Shown here: positions 44,381-54,050 of the stretch, piece by piece
Position numbering within the stretch: position 1 is the stretch's first letter
Layout: each line of letters starts with the position of its first letter
From: Endozoicomonas sp. NE40
Lineage (GTDB): Bacteria; Pseudomonadota; Gammaproteobacteria; Pseudomonadales; Endozoicomonadaceae
Reading direction: 5' to 3'
Length of the DNA stretch: 64,000 bases
Assembly: GCF_040549045.1 (NCBI RefSeq)
Contig: NZ_JBEWTB010000002.1
Location: 1,023,501-1,087,500 of the forward strand
The notes under the pieces: generated by a model
The model's database searches: none
Seen by the model: the letters and a program-made list of their open reading frames with translations, nothing else
What the model was told of the DNA's origin: nothing
Position numbers and translations under genes: made by a program

Positions 44381-45856
44381 TTAGACAGCAGGCGCAGAGA
44401 CCAGGGAACCCTGTTCAGACTGTTTGCGCTCAAAGCGGGCATACAGCACCCATGCCAGACCCAGATAGAAGGCCAGACCACCAAAGTTGATACCCAGTGT
44501 CAGCCATGGGTTGGCGTTTGAACCCAGGTCCTGACCGGCAAAGTAAGCTTCCCAGACGCTTGGAGCCGGGATAGAGGTCACAATGGAGGCACCGAAGAAG
44601 ATCACCAGCAGCAGACCGGAAATACCCAGAGCCACGGTATTGCTTTCGGAAATCTTGAAAGAACGAGGCATATCGTTGTGTTTGATACGCAACCCCATGT
44701 AACCAATGATCAGGAAGATAATCGGAATCAGGGAGTTCAGCGCGGTCATGCTGATAACGGTTTGCATGAAGGTTTCAATAGAGTCGATACCCATGCCAGG
44801 GATCAGCATCAGTACGGTAACGATAGCGGCCTGAACCCAGAGCGCATTCACCGGGGTCCCCTGCTCATCGGTTTCCAGCAGCATGTCTGGCAGCAGACCT
44901 TTTGGCAGTTCGGAGAACATGATCTTGGCAGGAGCTGCGGTCCACAGGGCCAGGCCACCAATGGCAGTGATTGCCAGAATGACACCTACAAAATTAGCAA
45001 TCCATGGGCCAACACCGATCTGGGAACCCAGCTGAATGAAGACACTGAAGATACCGTTAGTCAGGTCTACTTCATCCTGCTTAAGTACCAGAGAGGTCGC
45101 GTAAGCACCCAGGATGTACAGGCCACCGGTCACAATAGCAGCGACAATCACACCCTTAACAAAGGTTTTGTTACCACCCTTGGTGTCATTCACATAAACA
45201 CCAATACTTTCAGCACCACCGAGGGCAAACAGCAACCAGGAAACGGTCATCAGTGTTCCCCAGCTGTTGATTTTCGGCATAATGCTCTGGAAAGTGATTT
45301 CCTGGGCAGGCTCATGACCCAGCACCAGAACGGAGATGAGCGCAAAAGCGATAAAGACAAACCCCATGGTCAGTGCCGCAGTACCTGCAATAGTGGTCAG
45401 GCGGGACAGCCACTTAACGCCTTTGGTGCAGACCCAGGTGTTGATCCAGAACAGGGCGATACAGGAAAGCGCCAGAGTCATACCAGCGTTGTCGCCAAAG
45501 ATATTACGACCAAACAACCCCCAGCTGCCGTATACCAGAATATTGGAGGTCGCTGTCGCGAAGTAGAAAATATTGGCGAAGAAATAAGTCCAGGAAGCAA
45601 AGAATGCCCACTTAGGACCCATGGAAGACTCCACCCAGCTGTATACGCCGCCTTCCTTGCCTTCGTTGGCACTGGCGTATTCTGACATCATCAGCACCAG
45701 CGGCAGGAAGTACACCAGCGTACCCACAAACCACAAGGTCATACTGGAAGGACCAATCATAGCGTACTGGTTAATTACATTTCGAAAGCCAAAGACGGCG
45801 GTCATCACCATCATGACCAAGGCACCAAAGCCTATTACTTTCCTGTTATCTGACAT
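44381..45856 (-). CDS. ygjI: APC-superfamily permease, YgjI-like
   Basis: 491 aa from the ATG at 45856, preceded by GGGGA; an upstream in-frame start is rejected. Twelve predicted membrane segments. The segments EGGVYSWVESSMGPKWAFF, GGAESIGVYVNDTKGG and FVKGVIVAAIVTGG closely follow E. coli YgjI, a GadC/YjeM-like amino-acid permease of unknown substrate. In E. coli ygjI also lies beside the ebg genes. Here it precedes lacZ in a probable operon where a lactose permease would normally be, so a role in importing a galactoside or an amino-acid glycoside is possible but unproved. Confidence 0.9.
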   Translation of the reverse strand: MSDNRKVIGFGALVMMVMTAVFGFRNVINQYAMIGPSSMTLWFVGTLVYFLPLVLMMSEYASANEGKEGGVYSWVESSMGPKWAFFASWTYFFANIFYFATATSNILVYGSWGLFGRNIFGDNAGMTLALSCIALFWINTWVCTKGVKWLSRLTTIAGTAALTMGFVFIAFALISVLVLGHEPAQEITFQSIMPKINSWGTLMTVSWLLFALGGAESIGVYVNDTKGGNKTFVKGVIVAAIVTGGLYILGAYATSLVLKQDEVDLTNGIFSVFIQLGSQIGVGPWIANFVGVILAITAIGGLALWTAAPAKIMFSELPKGLLPDMLLETDEQGTPVNALWVQAAIVTVLMLIPGMGIDSIETFMQTVISMTALNSLIPIIFLIIGYMGLRIKHNDMPRSFKISESNTVALGISGLLLVIFFGASIVTSIPAPSVWEAYFAGQDLGSNANPWLTLGINFGGLAFYLGLAWVLYARFERKQSEQGSLVSAPAV

Positions 45857-45893
45857 CAATAATCCCCGGACAACTATAGGCAAAATGTGTTTT

Positions 45894-45907
45894 AGTAAAA
45901 TTTTACT
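45894..45907. promoter_or_regulatory. Perfect 14-bp palindrome upstream of ygjI-lacZ
   Basis: AGTAAAATTTTACT, 38 bp before the ygjI-like start. It resembles the inner part of the 31-bp palindrome before the ygjH-like gene and may be the operator of the EbgR-like repressor encoded next door. Confidence 0.6.
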
Positions 45908-46177
45908 TGTAACTCTAACCGGATATTCACCAGAAATAACTGATTCAGATCAAAAATCACCAACAGTTCAGAAAGATACTGAACATATCATTCCTTTATT
46001 GATCACATCTGATGAAATGAAACAAAAACCCAGCAACCAGAGTTCTTAGTCAGGGAGTCTGAAAAAAATAAGACTACTGTCTTTTATTTTCAGTCATGTC
46101 TGAAGGAAGCCGGAGCTACAAAACACCAGCCGGAGTGGTCTGTGACGGTATTCTTCCCTGATATCGGTACACAGTGG

Positions 46178-47152
46178 TTAGCGAGTTGTTCCCCGGCTCT
46201 TTAGCCGGGCCGGTATGGTGAGGGTCAGTGGAATATCACGCTCTTCCCTGATCTGTTCTGACAGCAGGTTCACCCCCTGAATCCCCATCACTTCTGAGTG
46301 GATTCTGAATGTAGACAAAGGAGGAAAGGTAAACCTGGCCGTCGGTATGTCATTGACACTAATCAACGCCACATCATCAGGCACTTTTATCTGGCACTCG
46401 TGCAGCGCCCGCAGTACGCCAATGGCAATAGAGTCTGATGCAACAAAGACAGCTTCAGGCAGAGACTTTTTAACCATTTCCTGCGCCAGTTTGTAGCCTG
46501 AAGAACTTGAAAATTCGCCACGATAAACATCACGCGGTGAAACCACCCCTTTTGCCTGACCATAATCCAAAAAAGCCTCTTCACGCTTATCAACCACATC
46601 AACAGCATCACTGCCGCCAATAAAACCCAGCTTTGAATAGCCTTCATTAATAAAAAGATCAACAGCCTGACGGCTGATTCTGGCCAGATCGGTATAGACA
46701 CAATCAACCTGCCCCTCAAAGCGGGCGCTATCTATACACACAACATAATGAAAGCGTTCCTTTAACTGTTGCAGCAAAGTATCTGGCGCACAGCCAACCA
46801 GCAGCACACCACTACAGGCACCGGTATCCGATTCCGGATCAAATCCATAACTCTCATTCAGGGTGATATTCAGCTTTTTGCACTGGCTCTCGATGCCGTA
46901 GCGGATAGACAAATAGTAGGGGTCGTGGAGTTCACTTTCATGACTGTAATTGTAAACAGCCAATATATTCAGGGCCTCTTCCTGGCTGTTTCTTCTTTTA
47001 CGTGTACTTTTATACTGCAGCTGCTCGGCCACTTCCAGGATCTTGTGGCGGGTTTCATTTTTTACACTGATTGTCGGATCATCATTTAACACCCTGGATA
47101 CCGTTGAAAGCGAAACCCCTGCTTCAAGTGCAATTTCTTTTAGCGTGGCCAT
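46178..47152 (-). CDS. ebgR: LacI-family repressor, EbgR-like
   Basis: 324 aa from the ATG at 47152 with AGGAG before it (E. coli EbgR 327). N-terminal helix-turn-helix ATLKEIALEAGVSLSTVSRV and VLNDDPTISVKNETRHKILE are close to EbgR. Later segments also match it strongly: NDIPTARFTFPPLST, ASDSIAIGVLRALHE, FSSSSGYKLAQEMV and the ending KSRGTTR. Likely represses the adjacent ygjI-lacZ unit and perhaps the GH63 modules on its other side. In E. coli EbgR responds to lactose-type sugars; the inducer here is unknown. Confidence 0.93.
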   Translation of the reverse strand: MATLKEIALEAGVSLSTVSRVLNDDPTISVKNETRHKILEVAEQLQYKSTRKRRNSQEEALNILAVYNYSHESELHDPYYLSIRYGIESQCKKLNITLNESYGFDPESDTGACSGVLLVGCAPDTLLQQLKERFHYVVCIDSARFEGQVDCVYTDLARISRQAVDLFINEGYSKLGFIGGSDAVDVVDKREEAFLDYGQAKGVVSPRDVYRGEFSSSSGYKLAQEMVKKSLPEAVFVASDSIAIGVLRALHECQIKVPDDVALISVNDIPTARFTFPPLSTFRIHSEVMGIQGVNLLSEQIREERDIPLTLTIPARLKSRGTTR

Positions 47153-47854
47153 ATAAACTCCTGAGAACAAAACTGCCTTTATACCATAGGCAAGAAATTT
47201 TCCTAAAAAAAACCATCAAGTCAGTAGAACCTCTTTATTTCAGCAAAAAAACAACGAAATAAGAAAGATTTCGACACAAATACTTTAAGTAAAAATAACT
47301 AAAACAAAGATAACCTTAATAATCAATTTCACTATTTCGACACCTGAATACGAACGAATTCCAAAAAACTTCCACAAGGGGAAACGCCTGAACCCGACAT
47401 TAGATTCAACCTCTACTCTCAAAAGAGAATCACCCTCAATACCCTGTAAACAATTGATATCAAAAGAAATATTTCAATGCAAAGGCTTGATACTTCTGAC
47501 ATTTGCGAGCATTGGTAAGAATAAAAATCCGCATTCCCGCCAAAACACCTCATGCTTTCACCTACCAAAAAAACACAAACTACCAATCAAATATTACTAA
47601 AAATTGACAAAGATCATATAAGTACATCGAAATTTCGCATAAGCTCCTGCCGGCTTTTGTAAGGAAATATTTCGGCACTTAACACCACCTTTCGGTACGT
47701 AGCTTTACGTTTCTGCATCTGTTTTTTTGCTGAGTTCCTGTTTACGCATTCGATTTCAGTTGTGTCAGCTGCCTGCTACCTGCTCAAAAAACAGGGCGGT
47801 CAGCTTTTGCCTGAAAAAAGTTCATTCAACACATTGGTTAGGCTTCTATCAGCT
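47153..47854. promoter_or_regulatory. Long leader region of GH63 module 1
   Basis: About 700 bp without a gene. The last 280 bp resemble the leader of module 2 (53760-54050): shared blocks include ATTACTAAAAATTGAC and AAGATCATAT near 47594-47620, TTTTGTAAGGAA near 47656, and CGATTTCAGTT then TCAGCTGC before the start codon. The shared TTGAC block is a candidate -35 element, but I cannot set the -10 with confidence. The conservation of a long 5' leader suggests regulation at RNA level or an upstream operator. Confidence 0.55.
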
Positions 47855-50572
47855 ATGCGCTTTAAGAAAAGTTTACTGGCGGCATCGATCATTACATCGA
47901 TGGCACTGACAGGTTGTACTGACAACAGTAAAGATGACGGAATCACGGTTGATCGTTCTCCCCTGAACCCTCTGGGTAAGATCGCCCTGCAGTATGACAA
48001 CGTACTGAATCGTACCGGTAACCCAATGGCACTGCGTGACCAGGACGGCTACAGCAACATTGCCTACAACCCTCTGTTCGACAATGGTAGCTGGCACGGC
48101 TTCCTGCTGCCGGGCAGCGCTGCTACTTACGGCAGTTTTACTGGTCCTTCCATTATCGCGGAAGAGTACAATGTGCTGCTGGGCAAATATATGGACCAAT
48201 TGTCCCTGACCGACAGCGAAGGCCGTGTTTACGACCTGACATCCGCCAGAAGCCCTCAGCTTATTTCCTACCCTGGCGCGCTGTACCAGCGTTATGACCT
48301 GGGTGATATTGAAGTGGCTATGGAAATGCGTTTTGTTGATCAGCGTGTTTCCCTAGTTAAGACAACCGTTCTGAACAAAACCAACTCCGATAAAGAGCTG
48401 AGCTTTAACTGGGCGGGTGAACTGACCGAAGACCTGCGTCGCAGAGAAGGTGCAAGCGACGGTGACACAGTAACCGGAAAATACGGTGAACAGTTCCGCA
48501 CCTTAACCGCCACCAACCACGGTATTAATGTTCGTCTGGACGAACAGCGTGACACCTGGGTAATGATGACCCAGAACGATGCGACCTTTATGATTCGTCG
48601 TACACTTGGCGCAGCATCCAATCTGATCGACCCACTCAAGTACGAGTCCAAGTCCGCACCGGTGACCATCGCTGCTGGTGGTTCTACCTCTGTCTGGTCA
48701 ACCCAGGCTTACGGTCATGACGCAGACGAAGTCGCAGCCATTGAACAGCGCACCACCCGTATCCTGAACAACCCGGAAGGCTACTTCCAGGAATCTGCGG
48801 ATCGCTGGGAAGGCTACCTGGTCAACGGCCTGACCAACGAAAACGCCACCGAACAGCAGACCCGTCTGGCGGTTAAAACCATCCAGAACCTGCACACCAA
48901 CTGGCGTTCCCCTTACGGCTTCCTGAAAACTTCCGGTGTAACCCCTTCCTATACCGCACCATGGTTTGCCGGTGGTGTATGGCCATGGGACAGCTGGAAG
49001 CACGTTTACGCCCTGGCGCACATCAACCCTGACCTGGCGATGGACAACGTTCGTTCCATGTTTGACTATCAGGTGTTAAACAATGAAGACAAACAAGACA
49101 CTCTGCGTCCACAAGATGCTGGCATGATCATCGACGTTGTGTTCCCGAACATGCAGGGGCTTCGTAAAGACAAGCCTTTCAACGGAGACTGGGATTTCTA
49201 TAACAAAGTCACAAAAGGTGAAGGCCGACATCTGGACGGTGGCAACTGGAACGAGCGCAACACCAAGCCATCCCTGGCTTCCTGGTCCGTATGGGAAACC
49301 TACCTGGGTCTGATGGAGCAAGATCGTCCAGAAGATGCGAAAGCATGGATCGAGGAAATGTACCCTCAGCTGGTTGAATACCATAACTGGTGGTACACAA
49401 ACCGTGATTACAACGGCAATGGTATTGTTGAGTACGGCGCCACTATGGATCCATCTCACAATGGTGCGCTGGTAGGTGGTGAAGTTGTTGAGGGAAGTGA
49501 ACTTAAATTTAAATTTACTTACTCTCGTGATCTGCCAGGAATGGAAGACGACCTGTTAAAACTGATGGAACAGTCTTGTCTTGACGCAAAAATTGGCAAG
49601 GAAGTCATCTGTTACAGCAATAAAATGTATGAAGAAATGCTGAAATGGGGTGAAGCTGACCTCTTTGCATGGGCGCAAGAAGGTGCAGCCTGGGAGTCCG
49701 GTCGCGATAACGCTGCCAACTTCGGCTACATCTACACCGCAGCAGACGAAGCCAACAACCCTGAGCGCAAGGACCAGCTGACTCCATACGCTAATGAGAT
49801 GTATGCAGATATTGAAGATGAAGCTAAAAGAATGAGACTGGCCCGTGAAGACTGGACACCTCGTTTCTTCCAGATTCAGGATGAACAGGGTACCCCACTG
49901 GGTTACACCATCAACCAGGAGTCTGTTGATATCAACTCCTACCTGGCGGCTGAAAAGAACTTCCTGGCTGATATGGCTGAGCTTCTGGGCAAGCATTCTG
50001 AAGCAGTGACTTATCGCTCTGACGCACAGAAGATTGCGGACTACATCAACACCTGCATGTTTGATGAAGAAAGCGGCTTCTACTACGACTTCAAGATCAC
50101 CGGCGACAAGATGGAACCTTACCAGTGTGACACGAACGGTGAGCTGCTGACCAAGCGTGGCCGTGGCCCTGAAGGCTGGTCTCCACTGTTCAACAACGTT
50201 GCCACCTATGAAAATGCGGAGCGTGTTAAGAACGTAATCATGGATGAGGATGAGTTCAACGCTCCAAAGGTTCCATTCCCAACCGCCTCCCAGACCAACC
50301 CGGCCTACGGCCCGGACATCTACTGGCGCGGGCGCGTATGGGTTGACCAGGTGTACTTCGGCCTGATGGGTCTGCAGAACTACGGCCACCACGAAGAAGT
50401 TCAGATACTGATGAACAAGATTCTGGACAACGCCGAAAACCTGCTGGAAGACGGCGCCATCATGGAAAACTACAACCCTGAAACGGGTGCGGTTCAGGGC
50501 GCGACCAACTTCGGCTGGAGTGCGGCGCACTTCTACATGATGTACCGCAACTTCATGAACAAGTCTGAGTAA
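47855..50572 (+). CDS. ygjK: GH63 alpha-glucosidase lipoprotein, YgjK-like, copy 1
   Basis: 905 aa from the ATG at 47855; this start gives a lipoprotein signal (MRFKKSLLAASIITSMALTG, Cys at 21) identical in form to copy 2, while an earlier in-frame start would put 31 residues in front of it. The body follows E. coli YgjK: NVLNRTGNPMAL, FLLPGSAATYG, APWFAGGVWPWDSWKHVYAL, GGNWNERNTKPSLASWSVWE, WESGRDNAANFG and ENYNPETGAVQGATNFGWSAAH. Catalytic acid D618 and base E871 correspond to YgjK D501 and E727 as I recall them. It should release glucose from alpha-glucosides in the periplasm. The lipid anchor is a departure from E. coli YgjK, which is soluble. Confidence 0.93.
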   Translation: MRFKKSLLAASIITSMALTGCTDNSKDDGITVDRSPLNPLGKIALQYDNVLNRTGNPMALRDQDGYSNIAYNPLFDNGSWHGFLLPGSAATYGSFTGPSIIAEEYNVLLGKYMDQLSLTDSEGRVYDLTSARSPQLISYPGALYQRYDLGDIEVAMEMRFVDQRVSLVKTTVLNKTNSDKELSFNWAGELTEDLRRREGASDGDTVTGKYGEQFRTLTATNHGINVRLDEQRDTWVMMTQNDATFMIRRTLGAASNLIDPLKYESKSAPVTIAAGGSTSVWSTQAYGHDADEVAAIEQRTTRILNNPEGYFQESADRWEGYLVNGLTNENATEQQTRLAVKTIQNLHTNWRSPYGFLKTSGVTPSYTAPWFAGGVWPWDSWKHVYALAHINPDLAMDNVRSMFDYQVLNNEDKQDTLRPQDAGMIIDVVFPNMQGLRKDKPFNGDWDFYNKVTKGEGRHLDGGNWNERNTKPSLASWSVWETYLGLMEQDRPEDAKAWIEEMYPQLVEYHNWWYTNRDYNGNGIVEYGATMDPSHNGALVGGEVVEGSELKFKFTYSRDLPGMEDDLLKLMEQSCLDAKIGKEVICYSNKMYEEMLKWGEADLFAWAQEGAAWESGRDNAANFGYIYTAADEANNPERKDQLTPYANEMYADIEDEAKRMRLAREDWTPRFFQIQDEQGTPLGYTINQESVDINSYLAAEKNFLADMAELLGKHSEAVTYRSDAQKIADYINTCMFDEESGFYYDFKITGDKMEPYQCDTNGELLTKRGRGPEGWSPLFNNVATYENAERVKNVIMDEDEFNAPKVPFPTASQTNPAYGPDIYWRGRVWVDQVYFGLMGLQNYGHHEEVQILMNKILDNAENLLEDGAIMENYNPETGAVQGATNFGWSAAHFYMMYRNFMNKSE

Positions 50573-50644
50573 ATCTGACAACTTGTTTCTGAACGCCTTT
50601 TTATAAACAACTTTTAAATAACTTTTCAATAAAGAGTGGCTTGT

Positions 50645-50682
50645 TGCGGCCTTTACCTCTGACTGGGTACTGGCCGCACTTT
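50645..50682 (+). terminator. Intercistronic hairpin 1, module 1 (GH63 to porin)
   Basis: Stem TGCGGCC (50645-50651) with GGCCGCA (50672-50678) then CTTTT. A leaky terminator or RNA-processing element between the GH63 and porin genes. The same structure is found in module 2 at 56811. Confidence 0.65.
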
Positions 50683-50716
50683 TAAACCACCGGACATTGG
50701 CTACTTAACCAAACAC

Positions 50717-51847
50717 ATGAGTAAAGAAATGAAAAAGACATTACTGGCTATCGCTGTTATTACCGCTTCTTCCAGCGCTGTTGCTGGCTGGACTTCCGAA
50801 GATGGTCGTCTGTCTATTGGTGGTGATGCTGAGATTAACTTTGACGCTTTCAGCAATAAAAACGGCGTAACTGGTGCAAGCATTCCAACCCGTGACGACC
50901 GCGGTAATACTTCTACCCAGCTGAACGACGACTCCCGCATCCTGATGGATGTAACCTGGCGCGATACCCGTGAAGACGGCAGCTACATTCAGGCCACTGC
51001 ACAGCCTCTGTTTAAAGCAAACGGCAATGTAGAGATGGATGATGCCTTCTTTGCTTTTGGCCGTGAAGACAGCTGGGATTTCCAGATCGGTCGCTTCGAA
51101 GCCATGGACCTGTTCCCACTGGGTAAAGATATTGCCATGTTCTACGCAGCCGGTGGTGATGAGATGGGTGGCGGCGTTTACTACTACATGGCTAAAGAAG
51201 GTCGTGGTCGTCGTGGTGACGCAGGTCAGGCAAGAATCGCAGGTCATGCAGGCAACTGGACTACCGAGATTTCCACAGTTTATGGTAATACCGCTGATGT
51301 TCTTGGCGTTGAAGAAGGCGGTAACATCAAGTCCAAGCACAACAGCTTCATGGTTCGCCCTGCTGTGAACTACCTGAGCGACAGCGGCACAGTCAGCATC
51401 AGCTTTGGTGGTGAATACGAAGCCAACAGCGACTCTGTCCTGATCAAAAACGATCAAGGTAAAGAGTTCGACCTGTCTGATCGTTATGGCCTGTCTGCTA
51501 CAGCAACCCTGACCTTCGGTGATCTGGTATGGCACAACAGCGCCGCCTATCAGGACGCCAAGGAACTGCATAAAGCTCAAACCTTCAACAGTAACATTGA
51601 GTACAATGCGTTCGGTCTGGGTGCTTCTTACGCCAAGAACAAGTACACCGACAGAAACAAGGGTGAAAACTACGCAGCGCCTAAGTCCTACCTGGTTTAC
51701 ACCTCCTACACTGTACCAGTACTGAACTTCCATAACGCCGAAGTGACTTTCGCACTGTCCCACTCCAAGACAGAAAATGCTTACGGCACCAAAGGCAATG
51801 ACGAGAAAACTACAGCCTTCCGTACGCGCTTTAACTACTACTTCTAA
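50717..51847 (+). CDS. Outer-membrane carbohydrate porin, copy 1
   Basis: 376 aa (an ATG four codons later is an alternative start). Signal peptide MKKTLLAIAVITASSSAVAG, then a protein with alternating polar and hydrophobic strands and a C-terminal FRTRFNYYF, the terminal aromatic signature of outer-membrane beta-barrels. Strand-like segments include RLSIGGDAEINFDAF, ILMDVTWRDTREDGSY and FQIGRFEAMDLFP. Similar in style to RafY/OprB-type sugar porins; I cannot name the exact family. It lies where ygjJ sits next to ygjK in E. coli. Probably admits the oligosaccharide cleaved by the GH63 enzyme. Confidence 0.85.
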   Translation: MSKEMKKTLLAIAVITASSSAVAGWTSEDGRLSIGGDAEINFDAFSNKNGVTGASIPTRDDRGNTSTQLNDDSRILMDVTWRDTREDGSYIQATAQPLFKANGNVEMDDAFFAFGREDSWDFQIGRFEAMDLFPLGKDIAMFYAAGGDEMGGGVYYYMAKEGRGRRGDAGQARIAGHAGNWTTEISTVYGNTADVLGVEEGGNIKSKHNSFMVRPAVNYLSDSGTVSISFGGEYEANSDSVLIKNDQGKEFDLSDRYGLSATATLTFGDLVWHNSAAYQDAKELHKAQTFNSNIEYNAFGLGASYAKNKYTDRNKGENYAAPKSYLVYTSYTVPVLNFHNAEVTFALSHSKTENAYGTKGNDEKTTAFRTRFNYYF

Positions 51848-51884
51848 ACGAATAGTCTGAGAAAATCAGACATTCCGGAAGTCG

Positions 51885-51933
51885 ATAACCTGACACCGAC
51901 ATTACACTTCAACTGTCGTCTGTGTCAGGTTAT
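51885..51933 (+). promoter_or_regulatory. Intercistronic hairpin 2, module 1 (porin to ptsG)
   Basis: A 16-bp stem with one mismatch (51885-51900 with 51918-51933) and a 17-base loop, 49 bp before the ptsG start; followed at a distance by CCCTTTTTC. Present with a different mismatch in module 2. A smaller GTCTGA/TCAGAC hairpin lies at 51855-51871. Likely controls the ratio of porin to PtsG. Confidence 0.7.
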
Positions 51934-51981
51934 TATCCACCTCCCTTTTTCTCACCAACCAATCTATTAGGGATTATTATA

Positions 51982-53433
51982 ATGTTGCAAAACGCCTTTG
52001 GGGTGCTGCAGAAAATCGGTCGTGCGCTGATGCTGCCTGTAGCCATTCTGCCAGTTGCGGGTATCCTGCTGGGTATCGGTGCTGCTGATTTTAGCTTCCT
52101 GCCTTCCCTGCTGAGCCAGGTGATGGAACAGGCCGGTGGTGCCGTCTTCGGCAACCTGCCACTGCTGTTCGCTATCGGTACCGTACTGGGTCTGACTGAC
52201 AACGACGGTGTTTCCACTCTGGCTGCAATCGTTGGCTACGTGGTCATGCTGGCCACCATGGGTCTGGTTGCAGGCCTGATGGGTGTTGAAACCAAGTCCA
52301 TCATGGGCATCACCTCCATCGATACCGGCGTATTCGGCGGCATCCTGTCTGGTGCTCTGGCGGCGGTCATGTTCAACCGTTTCTTCAAGATCCAGCTGCC
52401 AGAATATCTGGGCTTCTTCGCTGGTAAGCGTTTCGTACCTATCGTTACCGCTTTCGGTGCCATCATTCTGGGTACCATCCTGGCGTTCGTATGGCCTCCA
52501 ATCGGTGCGGTGATCGACTCCTTCGGTAACTACGCTGTTGAAGGCAACCCGGTAACCATGGGCTTCGTATACGGCTTCATCGAACGTATGCTGATTCCTT
52601 TCGGTATCCACCACGTATGGAACGTTCCTTTCCAGATGGAAATGGGTCAGTTTGTTAACGAAGCGGGCCAGGTATTCACTGGTGACATTCCTCGCTTCTT
52701 CGCTGGTGACCCGACTGCAGGCTTCCTGGCTGGCGGCTTCCTGTTCAAGATGTTCGGTCTGCCTGCTGCGGCTATCGCTATGTGGCACTCTGCCAAGACC
52801 AAGCACCAGAAGCGTGTTGGCGGCATCATGGTATCCGCAGCCCTGACCTCCATGCTGACCGGTATCACTGAGCCAATCGAATTCTCCTTCATGTTCCTGG
52901 CTCCGGCTCTGTACGTTGTACACGCCCTGCTGGCAGGTTTCGCTTTCGTGATTACCAACTTCCTGGAAATCAAGATGGGTGCTTCCTTCTCCCACGGCCT
53001 GATCGACTTCGCCCTGTTCTCCAGCATCGGTACCAAGTCCTTCTGGCTGATTCCTCTGGGAGCTGTATACGCTGCGGTTTACTACGGCGTATTCCGTGCG
53101 GTAATCACCAAGTTCAACCTGAAGACTCCTGGTCGTGAAGACGAAGAAAGTGGTTCTCAGGTAGAAGTAGGCCCTGAGCTGGCTGGCAAGCTGATCACCG
53201 CTTTCGGTGGCAACGCTAACATCAAGTCCATCGACGCTTGTATCACCCGTCTGCGTGTCGCAGTGGTTGACGTAAACAAGGTTGACCAGGCTGCCATCAA
53301 GGCACTGGGTGCTCGCGGTGTTATGGTGGTTGGTAACAACATGCAGGCTATCTTCGGCACACAGTCTGAGAATATCAAGACTGCCATGAACGAAGTGAAC
53401 AAGTCTGGCGGCATGACTCCGGCAACTGCTTAA
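51982..53433 (+). CDS. ptsG: PTS glucose EIICB (PtsG), copy B, module 1
   Basis: 483 aa from the ATG at 51982 with AGGGA eight bases upstream; an in-frame ATG at 51922 lies in the hairpin region and is rejected. By eye identical in protein sequence to copy A, with scattered synonymous changes in DNA. Same EIIC and EIIB layout and phospho-Cys420; needs Crr as EIIA. Third gene of module 1, taking up the glucose that the GH63 enzyme should release. Confidence 0.97.
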   Translation: MLQNAFGVLQKIGRALMLPVAILPVAGILLGIGAADFSFLPSLLSQVMEQAGGAVFGNLPLLFAIGTVLGLTDNDGVSTLAAIVGYVVMLATMGLVAGLMGVETKSIMGITSIDTGVFGGILSGALAAVMFNRFFKIQLPEYLGFFAGKRFVPIVTAFGAIILGTILAFVWPPIGAVIDSFGNYAVEGNPVTMGFVYGFIERMLIPFGIHHVWNVPFQMEMGQFVNEAGQVFTGDIPRFFAGDPTAGFLAGGFLFKMFGLPAAAIAMWHSAKTKHQKRVGGIMVSAALTSMLTGITEPIEFSFMFLAPALYVVHALLAGFAFVITNFLEIKMGASFSHGLIDFALFSSIGTKSFWLIPLGAVYAAVYYGVFRAVITKFNLKTPGREDEESGSQVEVGPELAGKLITAFGGNANIKSIDACITRLRVAVVDVNKVDQAAIKALGARGVMVVGNNMQAIFGTQSENIKTAMNEVNKSGGMTPATA

Positions 53434-53467
53434 TCAATCGTTAACCGATTAAATTAAGCGACATCAG

Positions 53468-53498
53468 AAACGGGGGCTTTTCGAAAAGCCCCCGTTTT
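53468..53498 (+). terminator. Intrinsic terminator of module 1
   Basis: Perfect stem AAACGGGGGCTTTT pairing with AAAAGCCCCCGTTT around a two- to four-base CG-centred loop, followed by TTTT and a partial repeat of the right arm (TTTCGAAAAGCCCC, 53501-53514). Confidence 0.93.
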
Positions 53499-53499
53499 C

Positions 53500-54050
53500 T
53501 TTCGAAAAGCCCCGATAATTTAACTCGCTGTTTCAACACCTAAGTACGAACAATTATCAAAACACTGACACAAGAACAACATCCAAACCCAACGTCAGAC
53601 TCAATCCCTAACTTCACCAGCCAGATGCCTAAAAATCCATGTTATCAATTGAAAAAAAAGAAATAGATTATCGCCAGGGCTTAAGCCTTAAGGCTTCTGG
53701 CATCACCGGACACTATCGACAATAAGCATCAGCGCATTCGCCACAAAACCTCACACTTGCACCTACCAGCCAAGCACAAGTCACAAATCCACGATTACTA
53801 AAAATTGACGAAGATCATATTTTTTTATCGAAATCTTACATAACATTTCACCACCTTTTGTAAGGAACTGTTTCAGCACCCAGCTTTACCTGTCGGTACG
53901 TAACTCTACATCTCTACATCTGGGTTTTGCTGATTCTGTTTACGCATTCGATTTCAGTTCTTTCAGCTGCTTGCCTGCTGCTTTTCAACGGGACGGACAG
54001 CTTTTGCCTGAAAAAAGTTCATTCACGCATTCGTTAGGCCTCTATCAGCT
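53500..54050. promoter_or_regulatory. Leader region of GH63 module 2
   Basis: About 550 bp without a gene, alignable in blocks with the leader of module 1: ATTACTAAAAATTGAC and AAGATCATAT at 53795-53820, TTTTGTAAGGAA at 53855, GTTTACGCATTCGATTTCAG at 53938, and the same CCTGAAAAAAGTTCATTCA before the start. Implies shared regulation of both modules. Confidence 0.55.

Noticed and set aside
51922..51981. Upstream start for ptsG copy B
   Set aside because: The extra 20 residues would be encoded in the intercistronic hairpin region; copies A and C start at the equivalent of 51982 with a good ribosome site.
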